This document shows positions 10,572-21,280 of a stretch of DNA of 64,000 nt, one piece after another. The notes below the pieces were generated by a model. That model did no database searches and was not told where the DNA came from. It worked only from the letters and a program-made list of their open reading frames with translations. Position numbers and translations under genes: made by a program. The stretch comes from Zeugodacus cucurbitae. Taxonomy: Eukaryota; Arthropoda; Insecta; Diptera; Tephritidae. Every line of letters begins with the position of its first letter. Position 1 is the stretch's first letter. The stretch is from contig NC_071669.1 in NCBI RefSeq assembly GCF_028554725.1, positions 47,881,501 to 47,945,500 on the forward strand. The letters run 5' to 3'.

Positions 10572-12005
10572 CAAGTAAGGAAGGGCTAAGTTCGGGTGTA
10601 ACCGAAAATTTTATACTCTCGCAATTTATTGATGTAATTTTATAAAGACAACACAATTCGACCCATATATTCGGCATAAAGTTCAATAGAATAACGAAAA
10701 TCATCATAAATAGTATATGGGGACTGACGTAATTCCTAAACCGATTTCACTCGTTTTCACCACCAAGATACAATATATCGAAGACTATACGATCACTTAA
10801 TTTAATATTACTTAGAAATAGGTATATAGGATCTGGGGGAAGTTATGACCCGATTTTTACCATTTCAGGTACAGAGAGAAATTGTTATAAGAAAAAAATT
10901 CAGAGGGAATGAATTACATTAAAATATCTGAGGGATTTACCTATATTTTCGGTGAAAAATTAACCTTAGGCACTGAGTTCTTCATGTTTGATATCAGGGG
11001 CCTTGAAAAGTCATGGTCCGATTTTGACAATATTTCCACAAGTGATGTCACAGCTCAAATACAGTATTTGTGTAAAGTTTTATTCCGCTAGCTTCATTGG
11101 TTCCTTATGAATACATTATAAAGTGAACGAATCAGATGGAATTCAAAATTGGGTTATATGGGAAGTAGACGTAGTTGTGAACCGATTTCGCCCATATTCC
11201 ACCCGTGTCATCAGGGTGTCAAGAAAGTGTTATATACCGAATTTCATTGAAATCGGTCGAATAGTTCTTGAGATATGGTTTTTGACCCATAAGTGGGCGA
11301 CGCCACGCTCATTTTCCATTTTGTAGAAAAATCTCAGTGCAGCTTTCTTCTGCCATTTCTTATGTAAAATTTGGTGTTTCTGACGTTTTTCGTTAGGGAG
11401 TTAACCCACTTTTAGTAATTTTCAACCTAACCTTTGTATGGGAGGTGGGCGTGGTTATTATCCGATTTCTTTCATTTTTGGACTGTATAAGGAAATGGCT
11501 AAAAGAAACGACTGCAGAAAGTTTGGCTTATATAGCTTTATTGGTTTGCGAGTTATATACAAAAAAACTTATTTGAGGGCGGGGTCACGCCCACTTTTCC
11601 AAAAAAAATTATATCCAAATGTGCCCCTCCCTAATGGGATCCTATGTTCCAAATTTCATTTTCATAACTTTATTTATGGCTTAGTTATGACACTGTATAG
11701 GTTTTCGGTTTCCTCCATTTTGTGGGCGTGGCAGTGAACCGATTTTGCCCATTTTCGAAAGCAACCTCCTCAGGGTGCCAAGGAACATGTGTTCCAAGTT
11801 TCATTAAGATATCTTAATTTTTACTCAAGTTATCGCTTGCACGGACAGACGGACGGACAGACATCCGGATTTCAAATCTACTCGTCATCCTGATCATTTA
11901 TGTATATATAACCCCATATCTAACTCTTATATTTCTTGGTGACACAAACAACCGTTATGTGAACAAAACTATGATACTCTGTGCAACAGGTTGCGAGAGT
12001 ATAAA
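10572..12005 (+). repeat. Family A repeat, full-length copy, left arm of a fold-back pair
   Basis: It begins with caagtaaggaagggctaag and tatactctcgcaa and ends with 'acaaacaaccgttatgtgaac' and ggttgcgagagtata. All body modules seen in 1519-2720 are present plus extra head-side sequence. It abuts an oppositely oriented copy with no spacer. Confidence 0.75.
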
Positions 12006-13037
12006 AATGATCACACTAGGAAGGGGCATATTTGGAAGTAATTTTTCTCGCAAACCAATTAAGCTATATAAACCAAACTTTATGCAGTCGTTTCCTTTAC
12101 GTACCCCACCACACACCATGAAAATAGTTGAAATCGGATAATAACCACGCCCACCTCCCATACAAAGGTTTGGTTGAAAATGACTAAAAGTGTGTTAACT
12201 CACTGACGAGAAAGGTCAGAAACACTAAATTTTACAAAGGAAATGGCAGAAAGAAGCTGCACTCAAATTTTTTTACAAAATGGAAAATGGGCGTGGCGTC
12301 GCCCACTTATGGGTCAAAAACCATATCTCAAGAACTACTCGACCGATTCGAATGAAATTCGGTATATACTCTTTTCTTGGCACCGTGATAACACAGATAA
12401 AAATGGTCGAAATTGGTTCACAACCCCTACTACTTTTCATATAACTCAATTTTTAATTCCAATTTATTCCTTCACTTTATAATGTAAACATAATGAACCA
12501 ATGAAGATAGCGGAATAAAACTTTACACAAATAGTGCATATCACCTATGGCTTCACTTTTGAAAAAATTGTCGAAAACGGACTATAACTTTTCAAGGCCC
12601 CAGATATCGAACATGTTGAACTCAGCGCCTAAGGGTAAATTTTAATCGAAAATATGGGTAAATTTCTCAGATAATTTAATGTAATTCGGAGTAAATTGTT
12701 TTCTTCTAATAGTGTGTCTCTGTTCCAAAAATTATTAAAATCGGGTCATAATATCTCCTAGCTCCCATATACCTAATTATAGGTTTTTCAAAAATACGGT
12801 GGGCTTAATACCTTATAAATCGGTTAGTATGTGAGATATCATAGCGAAATTAAGTTAGCATATAGTCTTGGATATAGTGTACATTGCTGGTGAAAATGAG
12901 TGAAATCGGGTCAGGAATTACCTCAGCTCTGCCGTATTTATGGGTAAATTTGTGAGTTATCTTAATAACACTATATCATTAAATTGCGAGAGTATAAAAT
13001 GTTCGTTTGCACCCGAACTTAGTCTTTCCTTACTTGT
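12006..13037 (-). repeat. Family A repeat, reversed copy, right arm of a fold-back pair
   Basis: Read on the minus strand it starts at acaagtaaggaaagactaag (near 13037) and runs through the head palindrome and body. It stops before the tail module, where it meets the neighbouring plus-oriented copy. The two arms could pair over roughly 1 kb. Confidence 0.75.
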
Positions 13038-13708
13038 TTTAATATAAAAAAAATAAGTATTTAGTTCAAACTATTTGATTGTTATCTGTTTAAGATATAA
13101 TTTATTGAAGCAACGAAACTATTTAAAACGAAATTGTGAAGTCATTTTTAACAAACCCTCGGGAAAAAGTTGCGTCCGTGTTGACAGCATACTAGTAGCT
13201 GTTACGGATCATTTGAAGCGAAAATACAAAATACGTGTTTAGTTGAGACTTTAACAAAAACTTGGACGAATGAAAAAATATTGAAATAAAAATTTGGCAA
13301 TGGTTTATACGAAAAAATGTGGCTAATATTAAAATTATTTGTATTTCGAAAATCTGTTTAAAATTTCATCAAGATCGGTCGAAAAACTCTCGAGAAATCT
13401 TGACAACCAACTTTGGAAGCAGGGTTTTGAGAAAAACGAGTTTAAAATTTTGATTGACAATAGTAGCTAAAAATTACTATTCGGATGGAATATGATTTTA
13501 CGAAAATATTCTATGTATAAAACCCCATAATTATTATTAATTTAAATTGTCAAAAATACAGTTTTATATCCTCTATACAAATGATCTCGAGTTTATGAAA
13601 TGGTCTGTTTATTTTATCTTTTGGTGAATATGCATATATACCTTAATATTTTTATGTATAAAGCATACTTCTTCTCTTTCGGTAGTCAGGTTTTGAGTTG
13701 CCAGCATT
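13038..13708. other. Intergenic DNA with possible old repeat sequence
   Basis: No gene is visible. Bases 13350-13470 hold a 'catcaagatcggtcgaaaaa' phrase that looks like dispersed-repeat text, but I could not assign it. Confidence 0.35.
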
Positions 13709-14458
13709 TCATGCATAGGCTGAGAAATAGACATTGGTAATGAAAGTTTTCTTCTTGCTGAGGATCCAGTCGATTAGTAAAACATAATCGCGGCTCGGTA
13801 GAAACAATCTAATGAGTTCATTCTGGGGATAAAAGTTCTTCAACAATTGCTCACCCTAAATGAAATGAAATGAGAGTTTTACAACAACAACAAGTAAAAC
13901 GATTAGTTTCTCTCACGACATATGGACACGTGTGGTTTATATTGCTGAACGGTCTAAATAACGGATACACTAAATTATAAATGGCGTTATTCTTCTTGAG
14001 AACATACTCGCACGCGTTGAAAGTCGAATTCAGCACAAAAGGCTTATAGTCATTTGCTTTCTTCAAGAAAACCAAGTACATCTAAAGAAATGAAATATTA
14101 AATATATAAATATTAATAATTGAAAGAAATAAAATTACTTTTACAGTATATAAGAACCTTGATATCATTTGCTGGATGCAAAAACGTTATGTTTATATTT
14201 AGGGCCGTTACATCCCGCCTTAGAGCATGCAATCGACACTCATTTATCACCACCAAGGATTTGTTGAAGGACTCACAGTGCGCATTCGTGAACTTAATGT
14301 CGACTTTCGGTTTACCGGAGGCCTAATAAGAGACGAGTATATATAATATATTATGTGTTTATTTATTAAAATTCTCAAAGCCCATGCTCCCTTATAAATC
14401 TACATACCTCATGAAGAATTACACAACTTATTAAAAATAACATTTTACACGCTCGCAT
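13709..14458 (-). CDS. DUF1091-family secreted protein, copy 5
   Basis: Exons 14458-14408 (17 codons), 14322-14158 (55), 14081-13917 (55) and 13855-13709 (48 plus stop) join in phase 0 to 175 residues. The leader is MRACKMLFLISCVILHE. The four cysteines C33, C46, C96 and C124 are kept. Two core positions differ from every other copy: KKANDYKPF replaces KKANGYKPF (G to D), and SRDYVLL replaces the GDY-type loop (G to R). The frame and splice sites are intact, so the gene may be functional but relaxed or specialised. Copy 4 is its closest relative here; about 3.9 kb dominated by family A repeats separates them. Function is unknown. Confidence 0.87.
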
Positions 14459-14487
14459 AATTTGGCGTTCTGATAGTTCCACACAAA

Positions 14488-14496
14488 TGCGTGTCT
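14488..14496 (-). promoter_or_regulatory. Shared 5' block of DUF1091 copy 5
   Basis: CGAGACACGCATTTGTGTGG lies 30 bases before the ATG on the coding strand and nearly matches the block of copy 4. Confidence 0.5.
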
Positions 14497-14764
14497 CGAA
14501 ACAGATTGTCAGGTAATATTGAAATCCCAAACTAATTATGCAAACAGTAATTATATCTCGTATGCCTAATATATTATGTGTATAGTACATATGTATATAC
14601 ATAAGTGACCTAGGGTGTTCCATTTTTGTGGGTGATATGTTTTCCGTGGTTTTTCATAATCTATTGATAGGATGAAATTATTGGACTGACATTATTTTCG
14701 AATAATAGCTTTTTACCAGAAACGAAACAGATTTAAGACAAACATCAAATTTTATTGATAATTA

Positions 14765-15832
14765 TTAATAAAAATTCATTAAGAAACTATCAGCTTCGCA
14801 AATTACTTCCAAAATTTGTCGTGGATCTATGCCTTTATCTCGAAATTTAGATGATAATTCAGTGACTACATCGGAAGCAATTTCATACCATCGTTTTTGA
14901 GCGGAGTCCATTTTGTCCTATTAATTGTTTGATCTGGAGCTGAATAGTCGACAGCACCTGGGTCAAAAGATACAGCACCCATTTATGAAACTTGTACTTT
15001 TTCAAGTAATGGACAAAACTTTTTTTTGGTGAAGGCTTCCTCTACGTGTTCACAATGCCATTTTCTGTTTGTTTTCAGAATACTTTTAGGGGCTTAAATA
15101 TGCGATATCGGTGGTTTGCATAATGTGTGTTGTAAATAATAGTTCTCTTTATGTATTGTTCACGGTACCATGTATTCGCTACATATTCGTAGAACTCTTT
15201 CTTTTCATCTACCCATTTTCGGTACGGCCTAGAAACCAACTATCTGGTACGCTGTTTACTATATCTTTTCGTGATCTTAAAATAGGGAAGATAATCATCC
15301 TTTCTAGCTGAAATTCAATTTTTATTAGTGGATTCAGCTACCCTCAATGACAACCCAGGAATGCGTTTTGAGAATAACGAAAACCACTTCTGCCTTCTAT
15401 TTTAAAACTTTTTTTGATTTTTTTTTCTGGACTGTCTTCAGAAGATCGTCCCTTTTAAGAGGAAACCTACATTTAGATCATTTCAATATTCACGAAACAA
15501 TGATGTCTTCTTCTTCTTTTGTCAAATATAATTGGAGATCTAATTTGAATGACAACTCAGATCCATTTCCGTTGACGCGATCTTCTTTTGTTAAATATAA
15601 TTGGAAAAAACTCATTTGAAAGAAAACTCAGATCCTTATCCGTTGAGGCCATCTTGTATGGGGGACTTAGGAATTCCATAAATATTGAATGCTTTTCGGA
15701 GGTTAACGCATTATTTCGGATGTCTGCTAACGATTTCTCCATAACTTTCTTATTCGGCACACGTTTGAAGAGGTACAATACGCGCTGGCGAAAGATGAAA
15801 GCGTATCCGTTTTTGATAGGTGTCGCTGTCAA
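14765..15832 (-). pseudogene. Unrecognised, frame-broken coding remnant
   Basis: Several open pieces follow each other on the minus strand in different frames. They are: 15832-15557 (91 codons, starting MTATPIKNGYAF); a piece near 15330-15230 with NSVPDSWF; 15225-15060 with WVDEKKEFYEYVANTWYR; about 15080-14930 with RKWHCEHVEEAF and DPGAVDYSAPD; and 14911-14765 with RWYEIASDVVTELSSKF, ending in a stop. Composition is protein-like and the pieces are collinear, so this looks like one decayed gene or element ORF with stops and frameshifts. I do not recognise the family. A direct repeat at 15500-15650 lies inside it. It could be a dead transposase, another integrated element or a dead host gene. 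Confidence 0.45.
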
Positions 15833-15833
15833 C

Positions 15834-16592
15834 TTTTAGAATGGGGCTGCCACACTATAAAGGTAGTATTTATGCAAAGTTCTGCATCGATATCTTCACT
15901 AGTGCTTACTTTATATATTGTAAAGTTAACGATTCAGATCATCTTCAAAGTTCTGGTATATAGGAAGTAGGCGTGGTTGTGAAACAATTTGTCCTCTTTT
16001 CACAACATATCATTGGGATGTAAGGAAACTATTACAAACCAAGTTTCATTGAAATCGGTCGAGTAGTTCCTGAGATATGGTTTTTGACCCTTAAGTGGGC
16101 GATGCCACGCCCATTTTCAATTTTGTACAAAAACGCCTACTTTCCATATAACTCAATTCTGAATTCCATCTTATTCCTTCACTATATAATATATACATTA
16201 GGAACCAATGAAGATAGCGGAATAAAACTTTACACAAATACTGTATTTGAGCTGTGACATCACTTGTGGAAAAATGTCAAAATTGGACCATGACTCTTCA
16301 AGGCCCCTGATATCGAACATGAAGAACTCAGAGCCTAAGGGTAATTTTTTCACCTACAATATAGATAAATCTCTCAGATATTTTAATGTAATTCATTCCC
16401 TCTGAATTTTTTTCTTGTATCTTGGTGGTGAAAACGAGTGAAATCGGTTCAGGAATTACCTCAGTCCCCATATACTATTTATGATGATTTTCGTTATTCT
16501 ATTGATTCTATTGTTTATGTCGAATATATGGTCGAATTGCGTGTTATCTTAATAAAATTAAAATTAGCCGAACTTAGCCTTTCCTTACTTGT
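15834..16592. repeat. Family A chimera: plus piece joined to reversed head piece
   Basis: Bases 15834-16125 follow the plus body of family A (agaatggggctgccacacta ... gggcgatgccacgccca). From about 16126 the text switches to the reverse complement (actttccatataactcaatt ...) and runs to the head terminus agcctttccttacttgtt. The switch point has no spacer. This is a small fold-back arrangement like the larger one at 10572-13037. Confidence 0.65.
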
Positions 16593-17028
16593 TGGATATT
16601 ATTTTCATCATTAAAAATTTTTACTTTTTTCTTAAAATTTTGAAAATTTCAAATCCACCTAACCCCTTAAGAAACTATAATGAGCTATTGACGAATTGCA
16701 GACAGCTGTGCCGGTTTGAAAATAATGAAAGAGATAACCATAAACTGGCATGGAACGAGTGCGCAAGTCCTGTTTGTGTCAAAACAATCAACATCCACCA
16801 CTATCAGCACCAGCGCATAAGCAACGAAGCTAGTTAGACAATAATTCGCGGTTAGTGGTGTTTTTCAACGCTTCCAACAAAGTACAAGAAAATAAAAAAC
16901 GCAAAGTCAAAGCGGCGGTGATAAGCAATTTGATTGTGCACATTGAAATACACATGAAAACATAATAATACACGAGCATACATAATACTATTTTAATAAC
17001 ACTGTACAACCAAGAAGCGCTTCCCACG
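16593..17028 (+). other. Upstream region and probable 5' UTR of the DIPK1-like gene
   Basis: No coding exon is visible. The last part (acaaccaagaagcgcttccc) leads directly into the ATG at 17029. The transcription start was not identified. Confidence 0.35.
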
Positions 17029-20000
17029 ATGCTCTACATGAGCTGCCTCCGGATACTGCGTGGACCACGCAAATTTTACCGTTTCCTTTGTGTTATTCTT
17101 GTTTCGATACCCATTTCGTTTGTTCTTTTCGCACTGTTTTGCTCGACCATCTTAAAAAACGTTATAATATCCCACTTAGTAAGTAAAAGTCGGAAAGATT
17201 TATTAATATTTTTGTTGAGTTGATTACATATGTATATCTCTCGCAGTGTCAATCTTACAATTTAAACGAAACCAGTGGCGCTTTTTGTGAAGAATTCTGC
17301 AGCGAAGCGACACCCTTTACAAATTTTAACTGTATCGGCGGGACTCTACAATTTTTTTCCGCCGAAAGAAATGGCAATGTTTACGAATTTCATGTAAAAC
17401 ATATTATGAAATATAAAGCGATAAGCAATACCAAACTAACCGATTACACATTTCATCTTTAGTTTGCGACGGAAAATTATGACGGTCTGGCATGGCAAGA
17501 TACCGATGGAAATAATGTTTACCCGAAATCTTCAGACTTACAGCACATGATCAAAATGCATCTATTGCTCAATTATAATGTGACGCTGGAAGATAATGTG
17601 GTGAGTTTAGGGCGAACTTAAGCTTTAATATTTTGAATTCACTTCAATAGGAGAAAGAAGAACTCAGAAGTTTACGAATAAAAACTTTTCGGAAAGCATC
17701 TGAATTACTGATTACTACGATAGCTAAAGTTCGGCTACCTCCTCGACCTTTCTCGCTTCTTCACTACAAGGAACTTAACAGTCTCCCCTACCAAATCCAC
17801 AGCGACCATATTCACCAACTGGGCGAAAGAGTGCAGTCTAAACCTGAATATTTTTGTCGTTGGCATCAAAATTCCGACTGTCAATAACCCCAAAATTTTG
17901 AGTGTTACACTGTATAGGCGGTACTCTTTCACTCCCATTCGACCGCCATTGTGACCAAGGTACAGAGCCGCAACAAAATCCTCAAGTCGCTAGCCGGCAG
18001 CATATGGGGTAAAGACAAAGAAACGTTGATGGCAAATTACCAGGCCTTCGACCGATGGTCATAAACTACGCTGCCCCTTTATGGTCACCTCGATGCAGTA
18101 GGACGTTGTTGGTGAAGCTTCAGACTTCTCAAAATACTTCTCTCCGGACAGCCACTGGTTGCATCTTGATGTCATCCGCATTTATACAATGAGGCCCGTA
18201 TGCTACCTGTGAAGGAGCATAACGAAATACTCTCCAGACAGTTTCTGTTGGGATGCTTATGTCGAAATAATCCCTGCAGCCAGCTACTGGAAACCGAGAA
18301 TCGTCGCAGGGCTATCAAGAGTACCTTCCTGAAATACGTCGATGACATACAGGACTATACCGACCGGACTTCGGATGCTACCGACTTTCACACAGAGGAG
18401 CCGTTAACACCTTCATTGACTCCCTCCTCGTAATGGCGTATTTAGAGATAAAACACCACCCATCGCAGACACACAGCTCGAGTTGCTTCGCAAAACTAAA
18501 GTGACCCTGGCGTAACCTCGTACTGGGTACTGTAGCTGGTTAAACTCGTACTTATCCAGACTAGATCCTGACATAATCAACATATGTACATACATATGTA
18601 CTGCATGCAAAGAGCCCCCGCCTGACGCTAACCTTTTCTTTGCATGCCCTCTAAACCCCACTCATCTAACACCTCTTTCCGGTCCGACCCTATTGAAATA
18701 GCTCTTTTCCTGAGCTTCCCGTTAGATGACTTCAATAATTTAGGCTTGCCGGTTCAAGCAGGTTTGGATAACCCTTACAACCATAACAAACCAAAATTTC
18801 GATGAGCTCCACAATCGCTGAAACAAGTTTGGTCCATAATTTAATGGTCCAATGAATCTGTGGTATTATTTTACAATAGCTTAAATTCTCATACACCTAC
18901 AAAACACGATTTTTTCTATCCCAGAAACCGGAATGGCAGCAACCAAAAAGCCGAGTATAAGATTGTCATTAATAAACTGTCATGCTATAGAAGCTCCAGC
19001 AGGAGACTAAGTAGCCATTCCCATAAAAAATATTTTTTATATATTTTTATTAATGTATGTATTTTCTCCGATTTCTTTACGAACAGCTAAAACGCCTAAT
19101 CAACCATGAAATCGATGAAAATCAACCAAGCCAAATACAACAGTTCTGGTGGCTTTTCAACAACAATGACTATTTGATGACCAAGCTCTTCGAAGATGAA
19201 GCGTTATTTCCAACTATACTGGGCAATTGCGGTTCCATGTATGCAACGGAGCAATTAGAGATACCATCGAAATCGTGAGTAACTGTTTTTTTTTTTACTC
19301 TTTGTACTGCCAAAGAAATGGGGTATTAATCTCCATTCTACTCAGCGAACTTCCGTAACACGAACCACCATGATCCACAAAAAAACTTCGAGTTAGAGCG
19401 ACTTCCGAGTTACGGAAGGTAATTGGTATGAAATTTGACTTCTATTGTCAATTCAAGAGATCGAGTTATAGAAGTTCGGGTTATGCAGGATCCACTGTAT
19501 TTCCAATTCTTGCAATGCTGCTCGGAGTATGTAATCATTTTCCGACATGTGCCAGGTCTAACATTTTTAGATTTTAACTAATTTTGGGTTTTCATAACTT
19601 TTTCTTGTTGTCGCTCAGGGATTTCGGTCACATAGTATTTCCTATCAAAGTCTGAAGAGAAACCCTAGTATTTTTTTTTCGAATGATATTGATATTGAGA
19701 CACCCTGTATAGGTTACCAAACTAATGTAATCAAGAAATTATTTCTTGCAGCAATCGTCCACATAAACACTTCAACTTCAAAACATTGTACGAATATATT
19801 TTGCGCTTGGATATGATGAAACCAGATCCAGTGAAAATCTGCCGTATCAAATTGGAGAATTTTGGTTTAACGGCAGATGCCAGGTAACTAACAATTGCGC
19901 TGAATTCTACTTTAAAATACATATACACAAATTTTTTACCGTTAGACTCAAGGCGGTGAACGCAGACTACATGAAGCTGGAGAGTCAACTGCACAAGCGG

Positions 20001-20231
20001 CTGGTGAACGGTGCCGCTTGCTGGTACGACAGCGATTGTGACTGGCATGACTGTCGCGGTAGCTGCCAGCAACGCATATGCCGTGAGGCGCCTAGACATG
20101 ATAATATCCAACTCTTATGTGATTATGTGCAGATATTTAGAGAACGATTTGAGGACTTGCTCGTACAGCCGGGGATGCAGCAATTCTATGAGGAGAAGTG
20201 CAAACGAAAGTATACACCATACCATTTGTAG
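17029..20231 (+). CDS. DIPK1/FAM69-like divergent protein kinase, type II membrane protein
   Basis: Exons supported by splice sites and frame: 17029-17178, 17247-17393, 17463-17600, 19087-19274, 19752-19883 and 19946-20231 (stop). Together they encode about 347 residues; vertebrate DIPK1 proteins have about 430. Exon 1 has a short basic N-terminus and a membrane segment (about residues 19-38), as in ER/Golgi type II proteins. Exon 2 is cysteine-rich (CQSYN, FCEEFC, FNCIGG). Exons 3-5 hold FAM69 kinase-like text: GNCGSMYATE, YILRLDMMKPDPVKIC and KLENFGLTADA. The last exon has a second cysteine cluster (CWYDSDCDWHDC, CREAP). The intron 17601-19086 contains a Jockey-type fragment. Open sequence at 17651-17728 behind an AG (starting EKEELRSL) may be an additional exon, and a coding piece may be missing. 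Classical catalytic motifs are weak in this family and activity is unproven. Confidence 0.75.
17790..18800 (+). mobile_element. Jockey-type retrotransposon ORF2 C-terminal fragment (family D), intronic
   Basis: Frameshifted reading gives late RT and C-terminal text: CSLNLNIFVVGIKIPTVNN, MLPVKEHNEILSRQFLLGC, FLKYVDDIQDYTD, and near the end a CTACKEPPP zinc-knuckle region followed by PHSSNTSFR-like sequence. The same C-terminus occurs on the minus strand at 31056-31586. The copy is 5'-truncated and full of stops. It lies in sense orientation in the intron of the DIPK1-like gene. Confidence 0.7.
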
Positions 20232-20294
20232 ATGCTGGCAAGCAAAGAGCCTGAGATACAAACATACTTTCTTCATTTTTACATTTATATATAC

Positions 20295-20300
20295 AATAAA
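20295..20300 (+). terminator. Candidate polyadenylation signal of the DIPK1-like gene
   Basis: AATAAA lies about 64 bases after the stop codon. It is the first canonical hexamer downstream. No transcript evidence is available here. Confidence 0.4.
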
Positions 20301-21280
20301 TACATCCAGACAGGTCATACTTACATGCTGCGATACATGAGATCATAAGTACATAATGACTTCCTGTTATACATAAGCATACATACAAACAAATTGACAT
20401 GTTGACATATGTACATACTTAAATACTTATATATGACAGCGTTGCTCTTCATGATAAGTATTTAACTTTTTATAAAAAAACAACAAATACTCATTGCCAA
20501 AACTAACTGTAAACAAATACTCTTGTATACATACATACGTACAAATCATATATGCCATTAGATTTTTTTGAAAAGCTCCAAAATCGCCAATATCACTTTA
20601 TTTACAAAAATGAAAAAGAAAAAATCTTTACATGGAAAATAAATAATGTTCGTACAAGCAACAAAAAGAAAGTGTTCGTTCTAATATTTCTTTCGTTTGT
20701 TTCTTTTTTATTTTTTTTTTTTTGCTGATTTTACATTTATAATATATTTTTGTTTTTTTTTCTTGTGTTTTTATTAATATTATATAATTGCAACAGTTAT
20801 TATTTTTTTCACTCACTTATCCGTTATTTTATGTATATGTATATGCGCTTTTACAATGTTTAAAACGATTTAGTATTTTTTTTAAATTACTTTTTATTAA
20901 TTTTTTAGTTATTATTATTTATATTTTATTTCATTATTATTTAAATATTTTTTATTTTTTTTTTTAATATTTCTTTTTATTTTTTATTTATTATTTATAT
21001 ATTTATTTATTAAATATTTAAATTAGAAATTACTTTTCATTTTCCTTAACAATGTCAGTGTGACTGCGTTTAGTTGAGTCTAACGTGTATGTGTGTGTGT
21101 GTTTGAGAAATACATTTGTATGTGTGTGCCACGGCTGTTGCAGGAAGCACGAGCAATAATTGAAAAAACAAAATCCGCGCTGAAAGGTATGCGCCACTTG
21201 GCTACAACGGCAGCAGTGAGGCTGTGATTGCAATGACTTACTAATTGCTAGCACACATTTTAGCCACTAACATTGAATTA
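20301..21280. other. T-rich intergenic DNA
   Basis: Bases 20690-21040 are strongly T-rich on the plus strand and precede the A-rich tract that starts at 21281. There is a short (TG)n run near 21090. No gene is visible. Confidence 0.5.

Noticed and set aside
18200..18433. 77-codon plus frame as an internal exon of the DIPK1-like gene
   Set aside because: Its text (LPVKEHNEILSRQFLLGC) is the C-terminus of a Jockey-type element, repeated at 31 kb, not kinase sequence.
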